NCBI RefSeq assembly: GCF_013393345.1
Contig: NZ_QJRF01000077.1
Span: 327,226-391,225 of the forward strand
DNA from: Pseudomonas taiwanensis
Lineage (GTDB): Bacteria > Pseudomonadota > Gammaproteobacteria > Pseudomonadales > Pseudomonadaceae
Direction of reading: 5' to 3'
DNA length: 64,000 nt
This document shows, in pieces, positions 46,755-54,611 of the stretch. The notes beneath the pieces are model-generated. The model did not search any database. It was not told where the DNA came from and saw nothing but the letters and a program-made list of their open reading frames with translations. Made by a program: the position numbers and the translations under genes. Each line of letters opens with the position of its first letter. Position 1 is the first letter of the stretch.

Positions 46755-48212
46755 TCAGATTGAAGGACGCAGCCAGGGCGCCGGGCTGGTTTCCGGCGAG
46801 GCGATCTGATTGGAAATCCACTTGCCCATGCGCCGCATCGGCTCAATGGAGTCCTGCGGGGCAGCGAACTTCATCGCCGCCGCGTAGCCCAGGGAGACAA
46901 TGCGCTGCGCACCGTAGAGAGGCAGCACATCCTTCAACTGGTCCTTGATGCTCTCGGGGTAGATGCCGACCGTCTGGGTATAGGCGTCCACCGCATCGAG
47001 CATCTCGCTGAGTTCGTCCACCGGCACCAGGTTTGCGGTGCGGTCGTCGAGGATCGTGGAGAAGGACACCGGCTCAGGAATCTGCGAGCAGATGATGGCG
47101 CCCTCGCCCGCCTCCCCACCGATCACCCTGTACCACTCGTCATCCAGGCGCAGCGCGTCGACGTGGGCCTTGAGGTTCTTGTCATAGGACTTGGGCGTGG
47201 TGCTGATCGTATTGGGCAGCCCCAGCATGGCCTCGTAGACGTACTGGCCGAAGGTGTTCAGGCGCTCCAGGCCTGCCTCGTCGGTACCGGACTGCACGTA
47301 GACGGTACGGGCGCAGACGCAGCCCTTCTGGTTGATGGCACCGATGTCGGAGGCCAGGCGCACCGCGGCCTCACGCATGCTGGCCTCACTGTCGAAGGTG
47401 TCCTCGCCGATGATGCTGGCGCTGCGTTTCGGGTCCAGCGAGATCAGTTCAAGGCCCGGCTGGACGTACTGGGTGACGTGCTTCATCGAGGCGAAGCCGC
47501 CCCAGGCGACAATCTTCTCCAGGTTCTGCGGTTGGTACAGGCGCTGCTCGAAAGCCTGGTCGCCACCTTTCCAGTAGGCCACCGAAAGGTGCTTGGTCAG
47601 CGGATGGTCCGGCGCCATGTCGACCATGGTGCGGGCAATGGCCAAGGCGGTGAACGGGTCGTTGGACGGCGCCTTGATGATGGCGTCACTGCGCAGGACC
47701 ATGTTGCGGATGATGGTCCACAGGGACAGCGACACGGCGTTGCCGGCGACGATGTGCAGGGTGCGCGCACCGAAGCAACGGACTTCCAGCTCGGTGCCAT
47801 CCAGTAGGGTCTGCGGAACCCAGCCTTCCAGGTAATTCACGCCCACCGTGCTTTCCACCATCTCGGTGATGAGTTCCCGCGAGAGCATGTTCTGCAAGCC
47901 CATGTACGAGCCCTTGACGATGGTCGGGGTGGTAGGCGCGGTCAGGTACGACAGCTCGCAAGCTTCCTGCAGGTACTGGTTCTTGCTGAAGGCCAGGCGT
48001 CCGCCGAGCTCGACGACGTAGTCGAGGATGTCGTCGAAGCTCAGCTCATACAGGTCGGCCAGTTTCGCCGGGTTCCCAAGGGGCAGGCGGTCGATGTACT
48101 TGCGCGCGTCCGGGGTGAGGAAGGCCAGGTCGCCGCCACGGCCGCCGACTTCGATCAGGTTGTCGGTGATGACTTCGCCGCGGATGATCATCGGTGCAAT
48201 GGGATGGGTCAT
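46755..48212 (-). CDS. LuxC-like acyl-CoA/acyl-enzyme reductase (long-chain aldehyde forming)
   Basis: 485 residues of the LuxC family, which reduces an activated fatty acyl group to an aldehyde with NADPH through an acyl-cysteine. The aldehyde-dehydrogenase-like core shows NAVSLSLWTIIRNMVLRSDA and IKAPSNDPFTALAIARTM. The likely catalytic Cys is Cys298 in NQKGCVCARTVYV, with Cys300 nearby. The ribosome site GGAGGG lies in the last codons of luxE, three bases before whose end luxC begins, so the two are translationally coupled. There is no luciferase (luxAB) or luxD nearby, so the role is metabolic: reversible acyl/aldehyde conversion in the island's pathway. Confidence 0.88.
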   Translation of the reverse strand: MTHPIAPMIIRGEVITDNLIEVGGRGGDLAFLTPDARKYIDRLPLGNPAKLADLYELSFDDILDYVVELGGRLAFSKNQYLQEACELSYLTAPTTPTIVKGSYMGLQNMLSRELITEMVESTVGVNYLEGWVPQTLLDGTELEVRCFGARTLHIVAGNAVSLSLWTIIRNMVLRSDAIIKAPSNDPFTALAIARTMVDMAPDHPLTKHLSVAYWKGGDQAFEQRLYQPQNLEKIVAWGGFASMKHVTQYVQPGLELISLDPKRSASIIGEDTFDSEASMREAAVRLASDIGAINQKGCVCARTVYVQSGTDEAGLERLNTFGQYVYEAMLGLPNTISTTPKSYDKNLKAHVDALRLDDEWYRVIGGEAGEGAIICSQIPEPVSFSTILDDRTANLVPVDELSEMLDAVDAYTQTVGIYPESIKDQLKDVLPLYGAQRIVSLGYAAAMKFAAPQDSIEPMRRMGKWISNQIASPETSPAPWLRPSI

Positions 48213-48215
48213 GGT

Positions 48216-49646
48216 TCAGCCCTCCAGGGTATTCAGGAAGTCCATCGCTTCCCGGTGGGATTGCTCGGACGCGGCGCAGGTGATCTTGTCGTCGCCGCCA
48301 TTCTTCTCGCTGTAGCGCTGGATGGCGCCCACCACATAGCGGCTCGGACGGCCGCAGGTGCAGGGTTTGTCCCACTCCACGGTGATTTCGTCGCCGGTGA
48401 TGAAACCGCCCCAGTGGATGTCCGCACCCAGGTCGAAGAAGGCTGCGCGGCCTGTCTGGCAGCCTGAGCGCGGCAATGGTTTGCTGGTGTCCGGATCGAG
48501 CAGGAATGGAATCGCGGTGTGCGCGAAGTGATAGTTGCCCTGCTCGCAACGCATGTGCGAACCACTGACCACTTCCGACATCGCGTAGGACTCGTGAAGC
48601 TCCTGCACACCGATGAACCGCTTGACGTCCTCGCGCCAGCCTTCGGGCTGTACCACACCCTTGGCACCACCGGTGGTGGCGATGTAGGAGTCCGGGTGGA
48701 ACACGCCTTCCAGTCCGCGCTCGAGGCCGGCCTTGGCCATGTCGTGCAGCAGGTTCCAGGTGCCGCCGATGTAGACACGTTTGCCCTTGAGGCGAGTGGC
48801 GATGTCATCAAAGAAGGCGGCCAGATGCTGCGGCATGTCGGCTTGCTGCTGGTCGAACAGCTTCTTCTTGGCCAACAGCTCCGGCGCCACTACGAGACGA
48901 TCCAGAGTGCCCTTGGCATGGGCCGAACGCAGTTTGGCGCCGAGGTGCAACACGTCGCTGGAAAGGGTGGAGGGATAGGCCGGGTGGAAATGGGAATCGT
49001 CCGGCAACAGCCCCTTGACCAGCGCACCGACGCCGCGCAGGTGGCTCAGATAGCCCTTGCGGTAATACGGGTAAGCGGTGTGCATATGCGGGTCCTGGGT
49101 GTCAGGGCCAGTCATGTTCCAGGCGTACAACTTGCGCACCTGCGTAGCCTTCTCGAACTCGCGCACGCTGCAGGGCAGGAAGGACAGGGTTCCGGAGGTC
49201 CCCGAGGTATGGCTGAGGCAGAGCTCGGGGACATCGCGGTCCATGGTCTCGAACCAGTCATCCAGGCCCTTGCAGGCACTGACGTCAACGGCTGCGATCT
49301 TTTCAGCGAGCTCCGGGGTCACCAGTTTGCCGAGCCACTTGTTGATCGCGGCGAAGTTGTTCTTCTCCAGCAGCGACGGCGGGTAGGACTTGAACATGGT
49401 GTGCTCGAACAGCAGCGGCAGCGCATCATCCAGTTGCTCGATACGCTCGACGCCTTCGGCGTCCGCCAGTTTCTTCAGCACCGGGATGCGCTCGCGCATT
49501 TCGGCGAAGCGGCGCTTCAGGCCCGCCAACTGGAGGACGTCTATCCGCTCGCGCGGCATCTGGACCCAGTTCTGCAAGGAATGGTCGGCCAGGGCCGCTG
49601 GATTGGTCAGCAGCAGTTCGACCTGTTCTTCTGTTGTTCTTGTCAC
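48216..49646 (-). CDS. LuxE-like acyl-activating enzyme (acyl-protein synthetase type)
   Basis: 476 residues from a GTG at 49646 with GAGGAG 9 bp upstream. The ANL-like adenylation motif LSHTSGTSGTLSFLP (144-158) marks an ATP-dependent acyl-AMP former; TTGGAKG and GDEITVEWDKPCTCGR follow. It is longer than Vibrio LuxE (about 380 residues), with an extra N-terminal helical region. In bioluminescent bacteria LuxE activates the fatty acid and passes it to LuxC. The tight luxE-luxC order here supports the same division of labour. The CTCGR segment also recalls PaaK-like CoA ligases, so a CoA-ligase activity is an alternative. Confidence 0.82.
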   Translation of the reverse strand: MTRTTEEQVELLLTNPAALADHSLQNWVQMPRERIDVLQLAGLKRRFAEMRERIPVLKKLADAEGVERIEQLDDALPLLFEHTMFKSYPPSLLEKNNFAAINKWLGKLVTPELAEKIAAVDVSACKGLDDWFETMDRDVPELCLSHTSGTSGTLSFLPCSVREFEKATQVRKLYAWNMTGPDTQDPHMHTAYPYYRKGYLSHLRGVGALVKGLLPDDSHFHPAYPSTLSSDVLHLGAKLRSAHAKGTLDRLVVAPELLAKKKLFDQQQADMPQHLAAFFDDIATRLKGKRVYIGGTWNLLHDMAKAGLERGLEGVFHPDSYIATTGGAKGVVQPEGWREDVKRFIGVQELHESYAMSEVVSGSHMRCEQGNYHFAHTAIPFLLDPDTSKPLPRSGCQTGRAAFFDLGADIHWGGFITGDEITVEWDKPCTCGRPSRYVVGAIQRYSEKNGGDDKITCAASEQSHREAMDFLNTLEG

Positions 49647-49751
49647 GGGACGGTCTCCTCGGATTTACCTTCGCGTCCTGGCCGGCAGCCGGTCAGGAAG
49701 GCGCTGATCACTGGGCCGTCGGGGCAGGACGGCCTGAATGGCAGGGCCAGT

Positions 49752-49787
49752 TTAGGGGGCGAAAGGGCGAAATCATTTCCGGATTCC
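49752..49787 (-). promoter_or_regulatory. Probable promoter/operator of the luxE operon
   Basis: Read leftward, GGAATCCGGAA is followed by palindromic GAAATGATTTC and a -10-like CCCTAAACT. The same GGAATCCGGAA with nearly the same distance to CCCTA occurs at 52730. It probably belongs to the regulon of the adjacent TetR-family gene (inference). Confidence 0.45.
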
Positions 49788-49859
49788 GCAGCCACAAGGG
49801 ATACGGCAAGAATCTGTTTTTAAAGGACTTTTACTCGAATACCGGGCGACGGAAGGCGA

Positions 49860-50555
49860 CTATTCCGCATCCGCTGTGGTCAACAGCGCGTGGAGCATCC
49901 GCGCCAGCAGGCGAACCGTGTCGGGCTCCACCAGGTATTCCGGCCTTTCGATCAGCAGGGCACGGGGCAAGGCCGTCACGGCCTGGTAGGCGAGGAAGCC
50001 GGCCTTCTCGCGATCACGAACCAGAACCTCGTCGGAGAAGCGCTCCACCAGGGCGGGAATCACCGTGGAAATCCAGAACCGCTCGGGCTTGACGATTTCC
50101 AGCCGGACCAGCTCGCCGTAGTAGGCGGCCTTGAGACTGAGTTCAGAGTCGATCCGCATCCAGCGATGCAGCGCCATGAGGCCGGTGCGCAGAAGCCCTT
50201 CGATGCCGTCGTAGAGCGTCGCCGACGCTGGCAGCGCCTGGATGCTGGCGATGGCTTCGAGGCGGGTGGCAGCCCGGAAGTCCTCGAAGATGGCGCCGAC
50301 CAAAGATTCGATGGTAGGGAAGTATTCGTAGATGGAACTGATCGCCACTCCCGAATAGTCGGAAAGGCGATAGATGGACAGCGCCTCCCGCCCTTCCCGT
50401 TCGAGGATGTCGCGCCCTGCTGCTTTCAGGGCGTCGACCAGTGCGACCGAGCGCGCCTGCTTCGGAAGCTTGCGCGGCCGGGCCGGCACCTCCACGCGCA
50501 GGGCGTTGTCGTTGGCGGACCCGCCACGGGAGGAACTGCTGGCTCGGCGTGTCAT
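49860..50555 (-). CDS. TetR-family transcriptional regulator
   Basis: 231 residues. After a 30-residue basic, low-complexity leader comes the TetR HTH (ARSVALVDALKAAGRDILEREG then SDYSGVAISSIYEYFPTIESLVGAIFEDF). A C-terminal ligand domain follows. Its start codon follows the alkylsulfatase stop after only 4 bp, so both are in one transcript. The two flanking promoters (49752-49787 and 52695-52766) share palindromic motifs, making the sulfatase, transporter and luxE operon its likely targets. Confidence 0.9.
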   Translation of the reverse strand: MTRRASSSSRGGSANDNALRVEVPARPRKLPKQARSVALVDALKAAGRDILEREGREALSIYRLSDYSGVAISSIYEYFPTIESLVGAIFEDFRAATRLEAIASIQALPASATLYDGIEGLLRTGLMALHRWMRIDSELSLKAAYYGELVRLEIVKPERFWISTVIPALVERFSDEVLVRDREKAGFLAYQAVTALPRALLIERPEYLVEPDTVRLLARMLHALLTTADAE

Positions 50556-50559
50556 GCGA

Positions 50560-52530
50560 TCAGGGGGTCACGATATTGAAGGTCGGCTGGAAGGTGCTGA
50601 GCATGCCCAGCAGTGCCTTGAATCGCACGGCATCCCCTTCGAGCTTGATGTCGCCCTGTTTCAGTGCGGTGGGGAAGTCGAGCTGGCGCAGGCTGATGCG
50701 ATCGAGCACGGCCTTGCTCATCTTCACCGAGGCATCCGGCTTGGCATGGCTGGTGTTCTCGCGGTAGGTCAGCACGCCGTTGCTCAGGGTCAGCGCGAAA
50801 TGCTGGCCAAGGTCCTCGAAGTCCCAGTTGAGTGTCATGTCGTGGCCCACGGCTTTGTCCGCGTCCAGGCGCACCGCCAGGATGTCCAGGAACATGGCCG
50901 GCGTCGCGGCCGTCACGAGGTCGGCGATGGCCCTGCCACCCTGCTCGGGCGCACCCTGGCGCAGCTCCTTGGCACCGGTCAGGTAAATATTGCGCCAGAT
51001 CGCCGATTCGCTGCGGTAACCCAGTTGTTCCAGCACGTCGGCCTGGACTGCGCGGGCCGCCTTGTTTTCCGGTTCGGCGAAGACCAGGTTGTTGCCCAGC
51101 TCTGCGGCCCAGCGATAGTCGCCCTGCTCCATCGCCGTGCCCATGAGTTGCAACACCTTGTCTGCCCCGCCCAGGGCCGCCACATAACGCTTGCCGGATT
51201 CGACCGGTGGCAACGGATCAAGGTTGGCAGGGTTGCCGTCATAGAAGCCGAGATAACGCTGGTAGACCGCGCGGGTATTGAAACTGAGGGTGCCGTAGTA
51301 GCCACGGGCGTACCACTTGCGGTCCAGTTCGCCCGGAAGCTTCTTGACCGCATCGGCGATCTCCAGCGGCGTCAGGCCCTGGTTGAGCAGGTGCAAGGTC
51401 TGGTTATTGATGAAGGCGTACATGTCACGCTGGTCGGCCAGGAGCGTACGGATACCTTCGCCGCCCCAGGTCGGCCAGTTGTGTTGGGCGAACATCACCT
51501 CGGCCTTGTCGCCGTAGCGCACCAGGCTGTCATCGATGAACCGCGACCAGGCTTTCGCGTCGCGCACTTCGGCGCCGCGTGGAGTGAGGACGTTGTGCAT
51601 CGTCCGGGTAGCGTTCTCCGCCATGCACAGGGCATGCAGCTGTGGCAGGTAGAGGTTCATCTCCGCCGGCGCCTCGGTGCCGGGAGTCAGTTGGAACTCC
51701 ACCTGGACACCCGCGATCTCGTGGCTTTCCAGCGGCTGAACGATCAGGTCGGTCGGCGGAATCAGGCTGATGGTGCCGCCTACGGGAGCGCCCTTGCCGA
51801 TCCCGGTATCCAATTGGCCTCGCTCGCTTCTCGGCACCGTACCGCCGCTCTGGAACATGCCGCGACGGAACATGGCGGTACCGGCCAGGACGTTCTCGCT
51901 GATGGCGTGCTCCATGAAGCCTTCCGGGGCATAGATGCGCACCTTGCCGGCCTTGACGTCGGCCTCGTCGACCACGCCGCGTACGCCACCGAAATGGTCG
52001 ACGTGGCTGTGGGAATAGATCACCGCCACCACCGGCTTGCGCGGACGATGCTGATAGTAGAGTTCCAGGCCAGCCTTGGCGGTCTCCGTGACGTAGAGCG
52101 GGTCGATGATGATCAGCCCGTCCTTGCCTTCGATGATGGTCATGTTCGCCAGGTCGATGCCGCGCACCTGGTACAGCCCCTCCGTCACCTGGAACAGGCC
52201 TGCGTTGGTATTGAGCTGCGCCATTCGCCACAGGCTCGGGTTCACCGTATCCGGCGAGTCCTTCTGCTGCAGGAAGTCATAGGCGTGGGTGTTCCAGATC
52301 GGCTTGCCCTCGGCATTGCGGATTTCCCCCTCGAAGGGCGCCACCAGGCCACGACTGGCTGCTTCATAGTCGGCGCGGTCGTCGAACGATAGCTTGCCCA
52401 ACAGCTCCCGGTTGGCGGCGGCGGTGACCGGGCTGGCGTCCTTGGCCGAGTTGGACGGAGCGGTCGCGGCGTATGCCGAGCCGCTCAGCAGGGAAACGAC
52501 GGTGGCAAGGGTAGCGAGGGCATGGCGCAT
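50560..52530 (-). CDS. Alkylsulfatase of the SdsA/metallo-beta-lactamase family
   Basis: 656 residues, close to the about 658 of P. aeruginosa SdsA1, with a signal peptide MRHALATLATVVSLLSGSAYA. The metal-binding motif SHSHVDHFGG gives His174, His176, Asp178 and His179; MAENATRTMHN and FAQHNWPTWG carry the further ligands. The C-terminal third matches the dimerisation and SCP2-like domains of the family. Such enzymes release alcohols from primary or secondary alkyl sulfates such as dodecyl sulfate. The start at 52530 has AAGGAA upstream; 52548 is an alternative. It shares a transcript with TetR and is divergent from the MFS transporter. Confidence 0.93.
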   Translation of the reverse strand: MRHALATLATVVSLLSGSAYAATAPSNSAKDASPVTAAANRELLGKLSFDDRADYEAASRGLVAPFEGEIRNAEGKPIWNTHAYDFLQQKDSPDTVNPSLWRMAQLNTNAGLFQVTEGLYQVRGIDLANMTIIEGKDGLIIIDPLYVTETAKAGLELYYQHRPRKPVVAVIYSHSHVDHFGGVRGVVDEADVKAGKVRIYAPEGFMEHAISENVLAGTAMFRRGMFQSGGTVPRSERGQLDTGIGKGAPVGGTISLIPPTDLIVQPLESHEIAGVQVEFQLTPGTEAPAEMNLYLPQLHALCMAENATRTMHNVLTPRGAEVRDAKAWSRFIDDSLVRYGDKAEVMFAQHNWPTWGGEGIRTLLADQRDMYAFINNQTLHLLNQGLTPLEIADAVKKLPGELDRKWYARGYYGTLSFNTRAVYQRYLGFYDGNPANLDPLPPVESGKRYVAALGGADKVLQLMGTAMEQGDYRWAAELGNNLVFAEPENKAARAVQADVLEQLGYRSESAIWRNIYLTGAKELRQGAPEQGGRAIADLVTAATPAMFLDILAVRLDADKAVGHDMTLNWDFEDLGQHFALTLSNGVLTYRENTSHAKPDASVKMSKAVLDRISLRQLDFPTALKQGDIKLEGDAVRFKALLGMLSTFQPTFNIVTP

Positions 52531-52694
52531 TCTGGGTTTCCTTCTCATCCACGGGTTCGACCAGGTTTACCGATCTCGAGGCTAACCCGGTAGTGCCTGG
52601 CGTCTCCCCCTCTTCCGGGGTGGGTTCACGGGCCGCAAGCGATGGACGGCGACGGAAATCGGAATCAGGCATTTCGACCTCACGGCTTTGCGTT

Positions 52695-52766
52695 ATTTCA
52701 CCCATGAAATCAATAGCTTGGATTTCGAGGGAATCCGGAACATCGGCCCCCCCTGCGTCCCTATAC
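52695..52766. promoter_or_regulatory. Divergent alkylsulfatase/MFS promoter with TetR-type palindrome
   Basis: ATTTCACCCATGAAAT (52695-52710) is a perfect inverted repeat; GAAATC/GATTTC arms, GGAATCCGGAA (52730-52740) and -10-like CCCTATACT follow. The surrounding 300 bp (52531-52830) hold no gene. This is the best operator candidate for the TetR at 49860. Confidence 0.5.
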
Positions 52767-52830
52767 TCGCCCAATGGCCTGCCGAGGCCCCACTACAACA
52801 ACAATCCGGCCTTCCCGCAGGAGCGGTTCC

Positions 52831-54168
52831 ATGAGCGATGCCATCCAGCCCTTCCCGGCTACCTCCGCAACACCGTCTCGACAACTCAAGCACGTCTACA
52901 GCAAGGTCATCTGGCGCCTGCTGCCCTTCCTGATGCTGGCCTTCATCATTAACGCCATCGACCGGCTCAACCTGTCCTTCGCCAAGCTGCGCATGGCCGA
53001 GGACATCGCCTTGAGCGATGCTGCCTACGGCATCGGTGCCGGCATTTTCTACCTGGGTTACATCCTTTTCGAGGTGCCCAGCAATCTGTATATGCAACGC
53101 GTCGGCGCACGCGCCACGATGACCCGGATCATGATCCTCTGGGGGTTGATTACCGTGGCCACGGCGTTCGTCACCACGCCCAACCAACTGATCGCCGCGC
53201 GCTTCCTGCTGGGCATCGCCGAGGCGGGTTTCTTCCCGGGGCTGATCCTCTATCTCACCTACTGGTTCCCTGCCGCTCTGCGCGGCCGCATTACCGCTTC
53301 CTTCTTCATGGCAGCCATGTTCGCCGGGGTGATCTGCGGCCCCTTGTCGGGGACCATCATGGCGCACCTGCACGGCTGGCTCGGACTGCGAGACTGGCAG
53401 GTATTGTTCGTGCTCACCGGCCTGCCGGCAGTGCTGCTGGGCGTGGTCGGCCGCTTCTGGCTGACCGACCGTCCCGAGCAGGCCACCTGGCTGAACGAGG
53501 AGGAAAAGCACCAGATCCTGCAGGCACTGGCCTGCGAAACGACCTCTACCGTGAAGCATCAGGGTTTCGCAGGTGTACTGCGCGACCCGCTGCTCTACGT
53601 AGCGGGCATGGTGTACTTCTGCATCTATAGTGGCTCCAACACCGTGTCCTACTGGCTTCCGACCCTGGTGCGCGGTTTCGGCCTGGAAGACCTGAAACTC
53701 ATCGGGATCGTCACAGCCCTGCCCTTCCTTGGCGGCCTCTGCGCCATGTATCTGCTGGGGCGTAGTTCGGACCGCCATATGGAGCGCCGCTGGCACCTGG
53801 GCCTGACCATGCTGGTGGCGGCCACCAGCTTCGGCCTGCTGGACCTGGCACAAGGAAATGCGGTGCTTTCGGTGGCACTTATAAGCCTGGGCGCCGCTGC
53901 AGCGCTGTCGGCCATGCCGCTGTTCTGGACCATCCCGCCGGCCCTGTTGAGCATATCCGGCGCGGCCGGCGGCATCGCCATCATCAGCAGCATCGGCAAC
54001 CTGGCCGGCGTGCTCAGCCAAATGGCAGTAGGCGCGGTGAAAGACGCTACCGGCAGCCTCTACCTGGCCTTTGACCTGATAGCCCTCTTGCTGGTAATCG
54101 GCGCCCTGCTCCTGCTGATAGGCATCCCCGCCAACCGTCTGAAGGAGCGGCATAGCAAGCCGCACTGA
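52831..54168 (+). CDS. MFS transporter, anion:cation symporter type
   Basis: 445 residues with about 12 hydrophobic membrane segments. The first follows VIWRLLPFLMLAFIINAIDRLNLSFA, and the loop after TM2 has RVGARATMTRIMILWG. The sequence fits the ACS/phthalate-permease group that takes up organic acids. The ATG at 52831 has AGGAG 8 bp upstream. Divergent from the alkylsulfatase, it may import a sulfate-ester product or an organic acid. Confidence 0.88.
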   Translation: MSDAIQPFPATSATPSRQLKHVYSKVIWRLLPFLMLAFIINAIDRLNLSFAKLRMAEDIALSDAAYGIGAGIFYLGYILFEVPSNLYMQRVGARATMTRIMILWGLITVATAFVTTPNQLIAARFLLGIAEAGFFPGLILYLTYWFPAALRGRITASFFMAAMFAGVICGPLSGTIMAHLHGWLGLRDWQVLFVLTGLPAVLLGVVGRFWLTDRPEQATWLNEEEKHQILQALACETTSTVKHQGFAGVLRDPLLYVAGMVYFCIYSGSNTVSYWLPTLVRGFGLEDLKLIGIVTALPFLGGLCAMYLLGRSSDRHMERRWHLGLTMLVAATSFGLLDLAQGNAVLSVALISLGAAAALSAMPLFWTIPPALLSISGAAGGIAIISSIGNLAGVLSQMAVGAVKDATGSLYLAFDLIALLLVIGALLLLIGIPANRLKERHSKPH

Positions 54169-54170
54169 CC

Positions 54171-54480
54171 TGTAGGTTGGTCCGAGCGCAGCGAGGCCCA
54201 ACGCAGCGGCGGTGAGCCAGAAACGTTGGGCTTCGCGTAGCTCAGACACAACCTACAAGAACGCCCCTTCGCCGCGCAGAACCCCGTAGGTTGGTCCGAG
54301 CGCAGCGAGGCCCAACGCAGCGGCTATTAGCCAGGAACGTTGGGCTACGCGTAGCTCAGACACAACCTACAAGAACGCCCCTTCGCCGTGCAGAACCCCG
54401 TAGGTTGGTCCGAGCACACCGAGGCCCAACGCAGCGGCGATTAGCCCCACACCATCGTGGGAGCGAATTCATTCGCGATC
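54171..54480. repeat. Tandem GTAGGTTGG...CAACCTAC palindromic repeats, 114-bp period
   Basis: Copies start at 54172, 54286 and 54400; each carries CCCAACGC and GTTGGGCT arms ending in CAACCTAC. The third copy is cut short and fused to a GGGAGCGAATTCATTCGCG element. No gene is seen up to the start at 54612. Confidence 0.85.
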
Positions 54481-54611
54481 TGCCAACACCACATGACATT
54501 GGCACCCAATGGCAAAACCCTGGCGCGGGCTGGCAATCGGCGGCGCGCCCACCTCTGGCATGTTGGCCGCCAAGGGCCGCATGGCCTCACAACAAAATCA
54601 GAGGTGTGGAA

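Noticed and set aside
45650..49646. A bioluminescence operon
   Set aside because: No luxA, luxB, luxD or flavin reductase is present; only the LuxC and LuxE families are represented.
54291..54611. Extended N-terminus of the flavin oxidase
   Set aside because: This part is made of extragenic repeats; the twin-arginine signal is correctly placed only from the ATG at 54612.
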